A stretch of DNA of 64,000 nucleotides from Saussurea involucrata (Eukaryota > Streptophyta > Magnoliopsida > Asterales > Asteraceae): assembly GCA_033807775.1 (NCBI GenBank), contig CM066317.1:9321870-9385869 (forward strand). The letters are read 5' to 3'. Of the stretch, positions 45,749 to 56,908 are shown piece after piece. Numbering within the stretch: the first letter of the stretch is position 1; every line of letters starts with the position of its first letter. Position numbers and translations under genes: made by a program. Under the pieces are notes generated by a model. That model was not told the origin of the DNA, did not search any database, and worked only from the letters and a program-made list of their open reading frames with translations.

Positions 45749-46712
45749 TGTTGGGTCACCAAGGATTTGAAATTGACTCACCGATGTTTTCCCTAAAACT
45801 CCTACTTAGAATATTTTAGTTTGGTTCTTTGAATGACTTGTACAAAATATCAAATGTTCGGTGAAGTCGAAGATCAACCGAAACCAAGCTTGAAGACTCT
45901 CTACTTGTGGAAAATAGAAGACTCTCGACAACATACAAACAAGTCATCACCACCGAATTGCCTGAACAGTTTCGGTGGCCATGTTCTCCACCGACAATTT
46001 CGGTGGGCTCCTTCACCACCGAAATGTTCTCACAATTTCGGTGGTCGCTCTCTCTCTACCGAATTACTGAACAATTTCGGTGAGCTCCTTCACCACCGAA
46101 ATGATCTCACAATTTCGATGGTCGCTCTCTCTCTACCGAAGATCCCTTTATTTCGGTGGAAACTCCTTCGGTGCTAAAGTCTTGAAGGAAAGATCATTTA
46201 TTATGGGACAGAATCCTCTAGCAGATAAAAGTGACAGTTTGTCTCTTTATCCATTATCAGTTAAAGTCCTTTTCCTCTGCATGAGCTCTACTGTCTGCAC
46301 CTAGTAAAAAGTGACAAGGACTTCTCAACTCTCCAGAAGTCAACATCCTCAGCAAGTTGGAAGATGACAAGTGTCCCAAGCATTTAATGCTTGTGCACTC
46401 CTTGCCACTATAAAAGGGAGAAGACATCCTCATGCAATCTCACGCTTTCTGGAATTCTATGAGTGCAAGTTCTTCATATTGCTTGATAACCTTATAGCTT
46501 TGTTCTAAGTGTTCTTAGTTATTTTGTTAGTATACTTTGTGTAAGACTGTTAGAATAGTTTATCTGTTCTTTTCCGCAACAGTCTTAAGTTTCTTTGTGT
46601 AATTCTTGTTGAAAGTTTTTCAATAAAAAGAATTAAAATTGTGAAAATTTTGAGTATTGTATTCAACCCCCCCCCCCTTCTACAATACTTGCTTAGCCAT
46701 CTGGGACTAACA
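45749..46712 (+). repeat. 5' LTR of the copia element (964 bp)
   Basis: TGTTGGGTCACC ... GGGACTAACA. Contains many CCACCGAA/TTTCGGTGG words (45875-46170), a TATA box, a CAATAAAAAG poly(A)-type signal (46620) and a poly-C run (46667-46677). Confidence 0.93.
46409..46417 (+). promoter_or_regulatory. TATA box of the copia LTR
   Basis: CACTATAAAAGGGAG in the LTR, repeated in the 3' LTR near 57569. It probably sets the genomic RNA start some 30 bp downstream. Confidence 0.7.
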
Positions 46713-46714
46713 AG

Positions 46715-46726
46715 TGGTATCAGAGC
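46715..46726 (+). other. Primer-binding site of the copia element
   Basis: TGGTATCAGAGC two bases after the 5' LTR; complementary to initiator tRNA-Met. Confidence 0.92.
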
Positions 46727-46733
46727 ATCTGCG

Positions 46734-49439
46734 ATGGCTGCCTCTTCTTCTTCTACTGTTGAAAACTCTTTTCAAAATAACTTTTCTGAAAATGGGTCCA
46801 TCTCAAAACCTCCTAAGTTTAATGCTAACAACTTCTCTTTGTGGAAAAGCCGCATGATGCTGTTCATGGAAGGAGTGGATACTAGATATCCAACCATTCT
46901 CAAAGAGGGACCCATCATCCCCAGAGTTTGGGCTCGCTATGAAACGCAGAGGCCTGGTAAAGAGACTGTTGAAAAAGAAATCTCTAGTGATTCTGATGAG
47001 GAAAAATCCAGTGCTATTGGTCGTTATATTCTCAAAAACCCCAAAAAGTATACCGATGAGGAAAAACGTTTGGTCACTCTTGACTCCAAAGTAAGAGCTA
47101 TTATTGCACTCTCTCTTCCTGATGAGGTCTACCACTCTTTGGTGAACTTTGAAACTGCCAAAGAGATGTGGACCACTCTATGTGTTCTGTACGAAGGTAC
47201 AGAGGAAGTTAAGAAGTGTAAAAAGATTGGTCTTATCAGAAAGTATGAACTCTTCACGTTTGAAAAAGGAGAATCTCTTCCTAGCTTCTATAACCGTTTT
47301 AACTCTCTTCTAAATGATCTTAAGTTATTGGGCAGAGTCTATGACAATGAGGAAGTCTTGTGCAAATTCATGGATTGTCTCCCAGAATTTTGGGAAAATA
47401 TATGTACTTGCATCAAAACTACCAAGGACCTTGAGTTCATGCCCTTAACTGTTCTGTATGGTACTCTCTTCAATTTTGAGCAATCCAAGCTTCAAAGGAA
47501 ATCTTTCATCAAAGAAATAAAGAGCTCTTCCATAGCTCTTATCAGTGAAAATTCCAAGAATTCTCAAAACCTTCCTAGAATCACCTATCCTTCATCTGAC
47601 TCTGATAATGACAGCAACTCTAATTCTACCCACCAAACGGAGGCATATCTAAGTGATGCTGATGATGAAGGTGAGGATATTATGGTTGAACAATTGTCAG
47701 ATGAAATGGCTATGATGGCTGGTTCTAAAAATAAATATCGTCCTTTCAACAAATCCAGAAGTTTTAGAAAAACCTCATCTTTTAAGACTTCTTCTGATAA
47801 GTCTAATGAGGAGTGTTTCAATTGTGGCAAGAAAGGACATTTTGCATCTGAGTGTAGGAACAAGCGTATCTCCAAGTCTAGAAACCCATCTTCTGAGAGT
47901 CTCTCCTCAAAAAGGGAAAAATCCAAAAATATGCCTTTCAAATCAACCCTTCCCAAAAAGGAGTCCCATTCCTCTTTCTTAAATCATCAGGAGCGTGCTG
48001 AGAAATATAAAGCCAAGTACAAGAAAGAGAAGGAAAGGAGTGAAGGTCTGGAAAGAAAAGGGAAGGGTCTTATGGCAGAAACTCACGACTGGGATGATGA
48101 AGATACCTCCGAAAGCGACTCTCAAAATAGGTGTTTCATGGCTATCTCTGAAGAAATGGAAGTTTCTGAAAAGGCTACCTCTCCAATGGCTCTTGTGTCG
48201 ACTGAGTGCTCGACAGCTTATGCTCAGGTACATCCTTTTAATAATATGTCAGATAAAGAAAAGATTGATGCCTATGAATCCTTAACTCAAGATTTTTATT
48301 CTGTTAAAGACAGTAAGAATAGAAAATCTGCTCAAGTGAAAGAGCTCAAATCTGAACTTGAAATTTGCATGTCTAAGCTTAAAAGGTTTGAGGAAATCAA
48401 AAATGAGCTTGAGGACTTGAAAACAATAAATCATGTGATTTCAAAAGAAAAGAACTCCCTGTTTAAGAAACTTAAAAGAGAGCAAGAGGTGGTGAGAAAA
48501 TGGACTGATTCTTCAAAAAATCTTGAACAACTCTTTCAAAGTCAAATCAGTGGAAAGAGCAAAATCGGTCTAGGATTTGGCAAAGTCTCTTCTGAAACTT
48601 CTTCCCATGCACTTCTTCCTTCTTCAAGTGTGTGGGATGATGCCTCTGATTCAAGTTCTTGTGATTCCATATCCTTAAACTCTTTAGATCTGGGTGAAGC
48701 TCTAAAATATGGAATGTTCATTAAAGAAAAAGAGGCATCCTCAAATCAACCTTCTGAAAACTCTGACTCAGATGAAGTTTCAAAACTCACCCTTGATCTC
48801 TCAAAAAGTTTAAACATTGTTGAAGCATCATCCTCTAACTCCTCGCAAGTCATTCTGTTGAAAAGAATAAAGCCCACCGATGTCAACACCGATGATCCTC
48901 CCATTCCTCTCCATGAAGTGTTAAGATCTATTCACATTGATGAGTATACTGAACCTAATCCCTCAAAGATTCCCAAAAGAGAACCTCAAGTTCACACAAA
49001 AGGTTTATCAGCTTCTGACAAAGGGAATTCGGTGGCTGTTTCTGTGGCCGATTTCCACCCCAAAAGGTTCTCTTCAAAGAATTCTCATGGTAACTCTTCC
49101 TTTCTTCAAATTCCAAGATCAGTACTTTTGAAAAGGTCAAACCCCACAGAATCCTCCAACTCTCCAACTAACAACTCTGTCAAAGGAATTCTTGGGTCCA
49201 AACCTCCTGCTTTGTTCTCTCATAACAAAGTTTTAAAAACCAATGCTAAAAGCCAAAATAGGAAAAGTGTTCAAAATGTTAAAAAGGTCTTTATCTATAG
49301 AAAATGCTATAACTGTGGTGACACTTTTCACATGGCTAAGGACTGTCCCAAGGAAAGAATCGAAAGAACCAAACCTAAGGACCCCTCGTCTTCTTCTAAT
49401 CCTAAAGGACCCATTACAAAATGGGTACCAAAGAACTAA
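46734..49439 (+). CDS. Copia gag, 901 aa, with two separated CCHC zinc knuckles
   Basis: The ATG at 46734 is the first after the PBS; the open frame extends upstream into the LTR but that is not gag. Residues about 20-260 are the copia gag core (FNANNFSLWKSRMMLFM; ETAKEMWTTLCVLYEG; ESLPSFYNRFNSLLNDL). A first CX2CX4HX4C knuckle is near residue 361 (CFNCGKKGHFASEC) and a second near 857 (CYNCGDTFHMAKDC). Between them lie some 480 residues: Lys/Glu-rich with probable coiled coil (KELKSELEICMSKLKRFEE) and Ser/Asp-rich acidic stretches. It ends WVPKN then TAA. Gag packages the RNA in cytoplasmic virus-like particles. It is long for copia gag but large gag proteins are usual in Sireviruses. The frame is uninterrupted, so this ORF may still be translatable. 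Confidence 0.9.
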   Translation: MAASSSSTVENSFQNNFSENGSISKPPKFNANNFSLWKSRMMLFMEGVDTRYPTILKEGPIIPRVWARYETQRPGKETVEKEISSDSDEEKSSAIGRYILKNPKKYTDEEKRLVTLDSKVRAIIALSLPDEVYHSLVNFETAKEMWTTLCVLYEGTEEVKKCKKIGLIRKYELFTFEKGESLPSFYNRFNSLLNDLKLLGRVYDNEEVLCKFMDCLPEFWENICTCIKTTKDLEFMPLTVLYGTLFNFEQSKLQRKSFIKEIKSSSIALISENSKNSQNLPRITYPSSDSDNDSNSNSTHQTEAYLSDADDEGEDIMVEQLSDEMAMMAGSKNKYRPFNKSRSFRKTSSFKTSSDKSNEECFNCGKKGHFASECRNKRISKSRNPSSESLSSKREKSKNMPFKSTLPKKESHSSFLNHQERAEKYKAKYKKEKERSEGLERKGKGLMAETHDWDDEDTSESDSQNRCFMAISEEMEVSEKATSPMALVSTECSTAYAQVHPFNNMSDKEKIDAYESLTQDFYSVKDSKNRKSAQVKELKSELEICMSKLKRFEEIKNELEDLKTINHVISKEKNSLFKKLKREQEVVRKWTDSSKNLEQLFQSQISGKSKIGLGFGKVSSETSSHALLPSSSVWDDASDSSSCDSISLNSLDLGEALKYGMFIKEKEASSNQPSENSDSDEVSKLTLDLSKSLNIVEASSSNSSQVILLKRIKPTDVNTDDPPIPLHEVLRSIHIDEYTEPNPSKIPKREPQVHTKGLSASDKGNSVAVSVADFHPKRFSSKNSHGNSSFLQIPRSVLLKRSNPTESSNSPTNNSVKGILGSKPPALFSHNKVLKTNAKSQNRKSVQNVKKVFIYRKCYNCGDTFHMAKDCPKERIERTKPKDPSSSSNPKGPITKWVPKN

Positions 49440-49442
49440 TCT

Positions 49443-52400
49443 GTGTGCATGCAGGTTTCTGAGCGCCATCAAATATGGTATCTGGACAGTGGGTGCTCAC
49501 GCCACATGACGGGAAACAAATCTCTTCTCATCAACTATGTGTCTGAAAAGGGTCCATCTGTCACTTTTGGTGATAACTCTAAAGGCTACACCAAAGGCTA
49601 TGGAACTCTCACAAATGGATCAGTCAGTTTCAATAAAGTGGCATTTGTTGAAGGCCTCATGCATAATCTTCTCAGTATTAGTCAACTGTGTGATCTTGGA
49701 TATAAAGTTATCTTTGAACTTTGTATCTGTACGGTTGTGGACAAGAACTTCAACGTGATGCTATCTGGAAAAAGGATGGATAATGTCTATGTCATTGACA
49801 TGGGTCTAAGCAACAATTCTTCAAATGTCTGCTTTGTGTCAGATGACTCATCCAAAAGAAACTGGTTGTGGCATAAACGTCTTTCTCATCTAAACTTCAA
49901 AACTCTCCACAAAATTTCAAATAAGGAGTTGGTGTCTGGCATGCCAAAGCTGAATTTTGTCAAAGAAAAGCTGTGTGATGCATGTGAGAAAGGGAAACTC
50001 ACCAAAACCTCCTTCAAAACCATGCAATGCTCCTCCATCACCCTTCCTCTCCAGATGCTGCACATGGACCTATGTGGACCAGTCAGCACTCCTAGTCTAG
50101 GAGGAAAAAGGTACATTCTTGTAATTGTTGATGAATTTACCAGATATACTTGGGTGTCTTTTCTCAGGTATAAAAGTGATGCAACTGAAGAAATCATCAA
50201 TTTTGTCAAGAAAAATGAAGTTCTGAATGGCCAACTTGTTCGGTCAGTAAGAAGTGATAATGGCACTGAATTCAGAAACAGTGCTCTTGAAGACTTCTTT
50301 ACTGAGAAAGGAATTTCTCAGAACTTTTCTGCAGTTCGAACCCCACAGCAAAATGGAGTGGTGGAAAGGAAAAATAGAACTCTGTGTGAAGCTGCCAGAT
50401 CCATGCTAAGTGAATCAAATCTACCTACATATTTTTGGGCTGAAGCTGTTAACACTGCTTGCTTTACCCAAAATAGGTCTGTGATCACTAAAAGGCATGA
50501 TAAAACCCCATATGAAGTTTTCCATGGCAGAAAACCGAATATTGGCTTTCTTCATGTGTTCGGCTGTGTGTGTTTTATTCTGAATGATCGTGAAAATCTT
50601 GGGAAGTTTGATCCCAAAGCTGATGAGGGAATATTTGTTGGATACTCTCTATCCTCCAAAGCTTATCGTGTGTTTAACCTCAGAAGAAAATGCATTGATG
50701 AGTCTATCCATGTTAAATTTGATGATCTTAGATCCTCATCTTTGTCTAATGATGATGATGAATTGCACAGATGGATCTCGTCATGCATCGGTGCTGCTCC
50801 TTTGTCTAACCCTTCCGATACTCACCTCACTCCCTCCATTCCATCTCCTTCAAGTATCCAAAATGGGTCACCATCCTCTCCTCACACCGAAATTGACCAG
50901 CCCACCGACACCATTCCTCACACCGAAACACTTTCTCCCACCGAAAATCAGCCTTCACCGACCACCGAAAATCCAACCTACCACCGAACCTCTGATCCCA
51001 CTACTTCAACTCATCTCACTCAATATACTCCATCACCTCTACCCCTGCCTCAAAATGGACTAAGGATCACCCTATTGACCAAATCATTGGTGATCAGCAC
51101 GTAGGTGTCCAAACACGTAGAGGAGTTGGAAATATTTGTCTCTATGTGAATTTTCTCTCTCTTATTGAACCCAAAAAGATTGATGAAGCTCTAGCAGATC
51201 CCTGTTGGATCACTGCCATGCAAGAAGAGCTTTCTCAATTTGAGAGAAACAAAGTTTGGAGATCAGTTCCCAGACCCCGAAAGAAGACAATCATTGGAAC
51301 CAAATGGATCTTCAGGAATAAAATGGATGAAGATGGCACTGTTATCAGAAACAAGGCCAGACTAGTAGCTCAAGGGTACAGACAGGAAGAGGGCATTGAC
51401 TATGATGAAACATTTGCCCCTGTTGCAAGACTTGAAGCTATAAGGATCTTTCTGGCCCATGCTGCCTACCGAAATTTTAGGGTCTTTCAAATGGATGTTA
51501 AAAGTGCCTTCCTCAATGGGGAACTTGCAGAGGAAGTCTATGTGAAACAACCTCCTGGCTTTGAAGACCCAGCTCATCCAGACTATGTGTACAGACTTGA
51601 CAAAGCACTGTATGGTCTCAAGCAAGCTCCTCGTGCTTGGTATGACACTCTTGCCAACTTCCTTCTAAAACATGGATACTCCAGAGGTAAAATAGACAAC
51701 ACTCTTTTCATCAAGGAAACTTCAGGTAATCTCATTCTTGTCCAAATCTATGTTGATGACATCATCTTTGGTGCCACTGATGAATCACTTTGTGATGAGT
51801 TTGCTTCTCTCATGATGAGTGAATATGAGATGAGCATGATGGGAGAGCTTACATTCTTTTTGGGCCTTCGGGTCAAACAAACTTCAGAAGGAATCTTTAT
51901 AAATCAAAGTAAATATACTCGTGACCTTCTGAAGAAATTCAACTTTTTAGATAGCTCTCCTATGAAAACTCCCATGGCACCACCATTGAAAGTAAATGTT
52001 GATACTAAAGGTGTATCCGTGGATGTTACCCTTTATCGAGGAATGATTGGTTCTCTTCTCTACTTAACTGCTAGCAGACCGGACATTATGTTTGCTACTT
52101 GTCTTTGTGCCCGTTATCAGGAAAATCCTAAAATATCACACTTAAAGGCTGTAAAACGGATTTTTCGGTATCTCAAGGGTACCTTACACTTGGGTCTTTG
52201 GTATCCAAAGACTCAGGTTTTGAACTAATTGGGTATTCAGATTCAGATTTTGCAGGTTCCCAGATTGATAGAAAGAGCACTACAGGAAGCTGCCAACTTC
52301 TTGGTGGTAAATTGGTAAGTTGGTCCAGCAAGAAACAAAACTCTGTGTCAACCTCTACTACTGAGGCTGAATATGTAGCTGCTGGCAGCTGTTGTGCTCA

Positions 52401-52695
52401 GATCCTATGGATGAGAAACCAACTCAGGGACTACAATCAATTCTTTTCTAAAATCCCAATTCCGTGTGATAATTCCAGTGCAATAGCTATTGCAAACAAC
52501 CCTGTTCTTCACTCCAGATCTAAACACATAGATATCAGGTATCATTTCATCAGGGGCCACATTTCCAAAGGTGACATTGAAATGTACTTCATTCCCACCG
52601 ATTTGCAGCTTGCTGATTTATTCACTAAACCCCTTGATGAAACCAGGTTCAACTTTCTCATAAGTGAACTTGGGATGTGCACTCTACAAGAATAA
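49443..52695 (+). pseudogene. Copia pol: protease, integrase, reverse transcriptase, RNase H (two frameshifts)
   Basis: The pol frame follows gag in the same frame after one TAA (49437-49439). The protease has WYLDSGCSRHMTG. Integrase has the HHCC region (LWHKRLSHLNFKTLHKI ... CDACEKGK) and the catalytic positions (LHMDLCGP, RSDNGTEF, QQNGVVERKNRT). A one-base shift near 51050 breaks the join to RT, which is clean from there: WIFRNKMDEDG, FQMDVKSAFLNG, and YVDDIIFG as catalytic site. A second single-base loss near 52213 shifts RNase H (52198-52695: GYSDSDFAGSQIDRKSTTG, STTEAEYVAAGSC, HSRSKHIDIRYHFIRG). The integrase C-terminus has an STPT-rich variable stretch (about 50800-51040). Every catalytic motif is preserved; only the two indels stop a full polyprotein. 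Confidence 0.92.
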
Positions 52696-53430
52696 CATGT
52701 GTTTATGCTCCATCGATCTCACATCGGTAGACACTTCCTCATCCACTTCTAACTCTCCACCGATCCCTCATCGGTGGACAAATCTCTGTGCCTCTCAACC
52801 AATTTAATTCTCTTTCCATCCACCGAAATCTGATTCGGTGGCATCTCTCTCTTCTCTAACTCTTCTACCGACTACCCTTTCGGTGGAATCTTTCTAAACT
52901 TCCACCGAAATCTGTTCTCGGTGGAATCCTTCAACTCCTCACCGATGTCTAAATTCGGTAGGATTTATCTAATTCGGTACAATCCTTCAAATCGGTGGAA
53001 CCCTTCTGATTCGGTACAATCCTTCACCGAAATCTCAAATCGGTGGAACCCTTCAAATCCTCGGTGGAATCCTCACACCGAATCTCCACCGATCCACCAC
53101 CGAATCTCCACCGATCCACCACCGAATCTACACCGATCCACACACTGATCTTATACGATTCCCAATGTCTCCTTGTGACCCTTCAATCCCAAAACCTGTC
53201 AGTGATGGGAGACCTTTCCCCTTCCAGCCGCTATGTGTCCCAACTCCCCATATCCCACTCCACTTTTCGCCGTATAAATCCCATCTCCCAATAAACATCA
53301 TCACTCCTTTATCCTCTCTCACCTCTATATATACATAAGCCTAAAACCCTTTTTTTTCTCACACTTCTCGAACCCTGAAATTCTTTTCCCTCTCATCTCT
53401 CTCTCGGAAAACCTCTCAATCTCCATTGCC
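52696..53430 (+). repeat. Pol-ORF3 spacer dense in CCACCGAA/TTCGGTGG
   Basis: No ORF that I would call. Between 52710 and 53130 the words CCACCGAA, CACCGAT, TTCGGTGG and ATCGGTGG occur every 10-30 bp. The part nearest ORF3 (53320-53430) is pyrimidine-rich (CTCTCATCTCTCTC) and could be the leader of a subgenomic or spliced RNA. Confidence 0.65.
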
Positions 53431-56400
53431 ATGGCATCCTCCAGATATGTTATTCCCACACGATTTGAAGATCTTAAGTTTAACCCATGTAATCACGTTG
53501 CCCGCTTCGACCCAGATCCCGCTCATCCCGAGTTCTCCACTATCGCAAAGTTCCTCACTCGCTCTCCTCTTCTTCATGCCTTTTCTTGCAACCCCAAGAT
53601 GAGTAAAATGCTCATTGGCAGATTTTGGTTAACCTGTGCATACGATCCCTCCAACGAATCCATTCACGCCTCCATTCTTTCCAACGACGCCGGTGATCAC
53701 GACCTTACGTTTGGGGTCGATGATGTTCGTCTCGCACTCAAGATTGACGCCTTTCCCGACTACGAAGAAATGTATTTGGACACCGTACATGAAGACGTTC
53801 TTCTTACCACCGGATACGTGCTCGACGACTCCTCCAAAAGCTCCAAAGGCCCCGATACTCTTCTCCGCAGCAAAATGGGAGGCATTTGGAACTTCTTCTT
53901 TGCCCACGTTATCCATTGCCTCTCTCGCAAAACCAGTGGGCATGATCAATCGCCATCATACATCACCAATCTCGCACATGCCCTCATCTTCCAAAGAAAA
54001 GTCGACTTCGCCCAATACTTCTTCTCGGAGCTTGTCGAGGTTATCAAGACTCCCAAGAAATGTTACGTTGCATATCCACGATTCATCTCCATGATCATAC
54101 AGCACAAACTCTCTAAGGCGTTGGAGTCAGATCGCAGATCCCCTTCACCGCGATTCTCTTATGACTGGTCTTCTCCGTGTGTAGGCACCAAAACTCTCAA
54201 CGTTAAGCCGCTCGCCACCGATCGCCCCTTACGACCAGGTATGATCTCTTTTGCTCTCTCTCCCGAACTACATTGGGGTGATGCGGAAATTCCCGGGTTT
54301 CATCACCTGGAAATTCCCGAGGTCACTCCAACTGTCGTGGCCCCTTCTCCCCGTTCCCGAGTTACGTCGGGTGGCACTCAAAAGAAACGAAAAAAGGCCA
54401 CCGACACCTCCGCACCCGCTTCTCGAGCTACGCCACCGAGAGTTCCCTCGGAGGCTTCCCCGGCTCAAACCCCTTCTAATAAGCGGAGGCACTCATCTTC
54501 CCCTTCGGGATCTCTTCCAAAGAGGTCTCGGAAACCATCGGCCCAACCGACTAATCCAACTGTCGATTCTCGAAAATCGCCAGTTGTTGAACTTCATCCC
54601 TCCGGGCCAAGGGTATCCGTTACAAACCCCACCGACTCCTCTGTTGCCTCTCAAAAGGCCTCAGTTGTACATTTGGAGAAACCTCAACATACCTCCCCAC
54701 TCGATTTTTTGGGTGGTGGAGATGACCTCGAGGTATCTCCTCTCGAGGGTTCTGATTTTACACTTCAAAGCCTTTCACCCGATCAGTTTATGATCGATGA
54801 GATTGCACAACCCAATCAGGGTTCCCCCCCACAGATTCCCCCCACATGATTTCTTTGAATTTCTTTTAGCGGACACTGGTTCTCCCCGAACCATCCCGTC
54901 CCTCGAAGAACATCCCACCGAGTCTCCCTCGCCGAGGTACCAATCTCTACACCGATCCCCTTCGCCGAACCCTCCACCCCGAACCCTCTACACCGACGAG
55001 CTATCGCCTTACTTACGAAATCCCCTCCCCGAAGCAGATCCCCTACGCATGCACTCTTCGTTTCCCGAAATCGGTGGTCAGACCTCATCCCACTTAGACC
55101 GACCCTCTGTTTTTCTTCAATCCACCATTTCATTAATCTCCCAGGCCAACTCTAGAATTTCAACTCTTGAGACAAAGTTGCCTCAATTGCTCTTCAATGC
55201 GCTCACCGATGCCCTTGTACCGATAAATGCCTCTCTTACTACCTTGTCTTCTAGGGTGGAATCCCTCACAAAGGCCTCCATCACCGAAAAGTCTGAATGG
55301 GAAATGGATATGGGTGATTTCTCTCTGGTTCCCAACACCATCTCTGGTAGCTTGGCCTTCCTCCACTCCAAGTTTGACAAGGTGTTCTCTGAGATGGGTT
55401 TTAAGCTTCCGGCTGTTCCTGAGGGGGAGAAAACCTCAGCTCCACCAAAATTGCCATCCATAAAGAGATCTTCCAGTAACACGCCTCCATCGAAAACCTC
55501 TCCACCATCACCGAAAGCCTCATCACCGAAATCCTCTTCTATTTCACCAACACATACAGGTACCACCGAAGCATTAGACCTTGATGCATCAACTGAGGGG
55601 GAGCAATCCAGCAAAGCTCCCAAAGACAAAGGCAAGAAAGCTTTTTCGGCCGAAGATTTGGCTAAAGAAGAATAGAAGAAAAAGGAGTTGGCAAAGTATG
55701 GGGCTCGACCTAAAGGTGCTGAATCTCTTAAACTCAAGCCTGCTTCTCATATAATCACCACCGAACTCGGTCTCTCCCCTCAAGAAATTGAGGAAGCAAA
55801 AATCGCTCAAATCAACTTAGATAAATCCAGAGATCTCTCCCTTAAAGCTGCTGAAGAAGAAGCTGCAAAAGCAAAATCCACCGATGCCATTCAAACCCAA
55901 AAATCGGTGCTGAGTGCCCTAGAACAAGAAAAGAATGATGAAATTAGCTGGTACAAAAAGACCATGTACCACCGAAACAACAAGTCACCAATTTCAACTA
56001 TAAAGATTGCCCCCTCCAAAGCAAACCCGGAAGACATCAGGCTGATCATTAACAGAGAAGATGGTTCGATAAAGAGTGTGAAAGAAAGTCATCTCCAACT
56101 CTTCGGTCTCTCGGAATGGTATGAAATCTCTCAACACCTGGTCAGGAGTCCAAATCCAAAGAAAGACATCTTTGTCAAATACATTGATGGACTGATGGGA
56201 AAGATGAAAGAAATCAAAAGAAAGCACAACGTCACTCTTTCCACCGATGAGAGAGCCAAACTTCAATCTTTGAAAGAGAAAATCATCCTTCCTAAAGTTA
56301 AAAATCCTCCTGACTCGGTCTTCAAGGAAATGGCAAGAAAAGGTCAAATCCCAAATGTGAACAATCTAAACCTCACAATCCCAACTTCGGTCCCCTATCC

Positions 56401-56611
56401 TACCACAACCTTGAGCCTCTCACCAATACCAGGATTGTTCTTCAACGATGGTCTCGGTCGTCGGTGCTTCTTCAGATTTGCCCAGATACCCATCGCCGAT
56501 ACTATATTTTTGGAAGGCATCCACAACCTCTTTCCTAACATCCCCGAAGCTCATCCTTTCTATCGAAACCTAATGGAAGAAATCAAGCGCCGACAATCCT
56601 CAAAGAAGTAG
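53431..56611 (+). pseudogene. Third ORF of the Sirevirus-like copia element (about 1,060 codons), function unknown
   Basis: ATG at 53431 (context CCATGGCA). Reading frames: 53431 to about 54840, then a shift at a C-run (54824-54842) into the frame that continues through one TAG (55673-55675) to 56611. Region 1 (residues 1 to about 240) looks like a compact alpha-rich domain (FLTRSPLLHAFSCNPKMSK, IWNFFFAHVIHCLSRKTSG, YVAYPRFISMIIQHKL). Region 2 (about 290-480) is Pro/Ser-rich with basic, NLS-like clusters (QKKRKKA, NKRRHSSS, PKRSRKPS). A helical segment follows (ISLISQANSRISTLETKLPQ), then Lys/Glu-rich sequence. The last region (about 755-1060) is mixed alpha/beta. I see no signal peptide and no transmembrane segment, so the label env-like often used for this position in SIRE elements is not supported here. 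Similar ORFs occur in other plant Sireviruses. Codon use and length argue that it was recently functional. Confidence 0.75.
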
Positions 56612-56896
56612 GTTCTCTCTTGTGGTGCTTATAAAAGTTAGTTTCTCATTTTGTAAATTGTGCGAGAACTAATCGTAATACAAGTATCTCTCTATTTGAA
56701 TTTTATTTCGGTACATACTTTACTTTCCGTTACTTGTAAATACTATACATAGTATACACTCATACAAAAGAAACAGATCAAAAAGAACAAAAGAATGGTC
56801 TATGTGAAAAGAACCCAAAAAAGAGAGTAAAAAGGGTCAAAATGCTTTTACTTTTCAAATACTCTTAAATATTCTAAGAAAGGAGCTCAAATTCAA
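56612..56896 (+). other. 3' untranslated region of the copia element
   Basis: AT-rich; contains the purine-rich AAAAAAGAGAGTAAAAAGGG near 56818, a possible secondary polypurine tract as found in Sireviruses. Confidence 0.5.
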
Positions 56897-56908
56897 ATAG
56901 GGGGAGAT
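56897..56908 (+). other. Polypurine tract of the copia element
   Basis: AATAGGGGGAGAT directly before the 3' LTR. Confidence 0.85.

Noticed and set aside
53629..55737. Minus-strand and alternate-frame ORFs across ORF3
   Set aside because: Shadows of the plus-strand ORF3, which has consistent codon structure over 3 kb.
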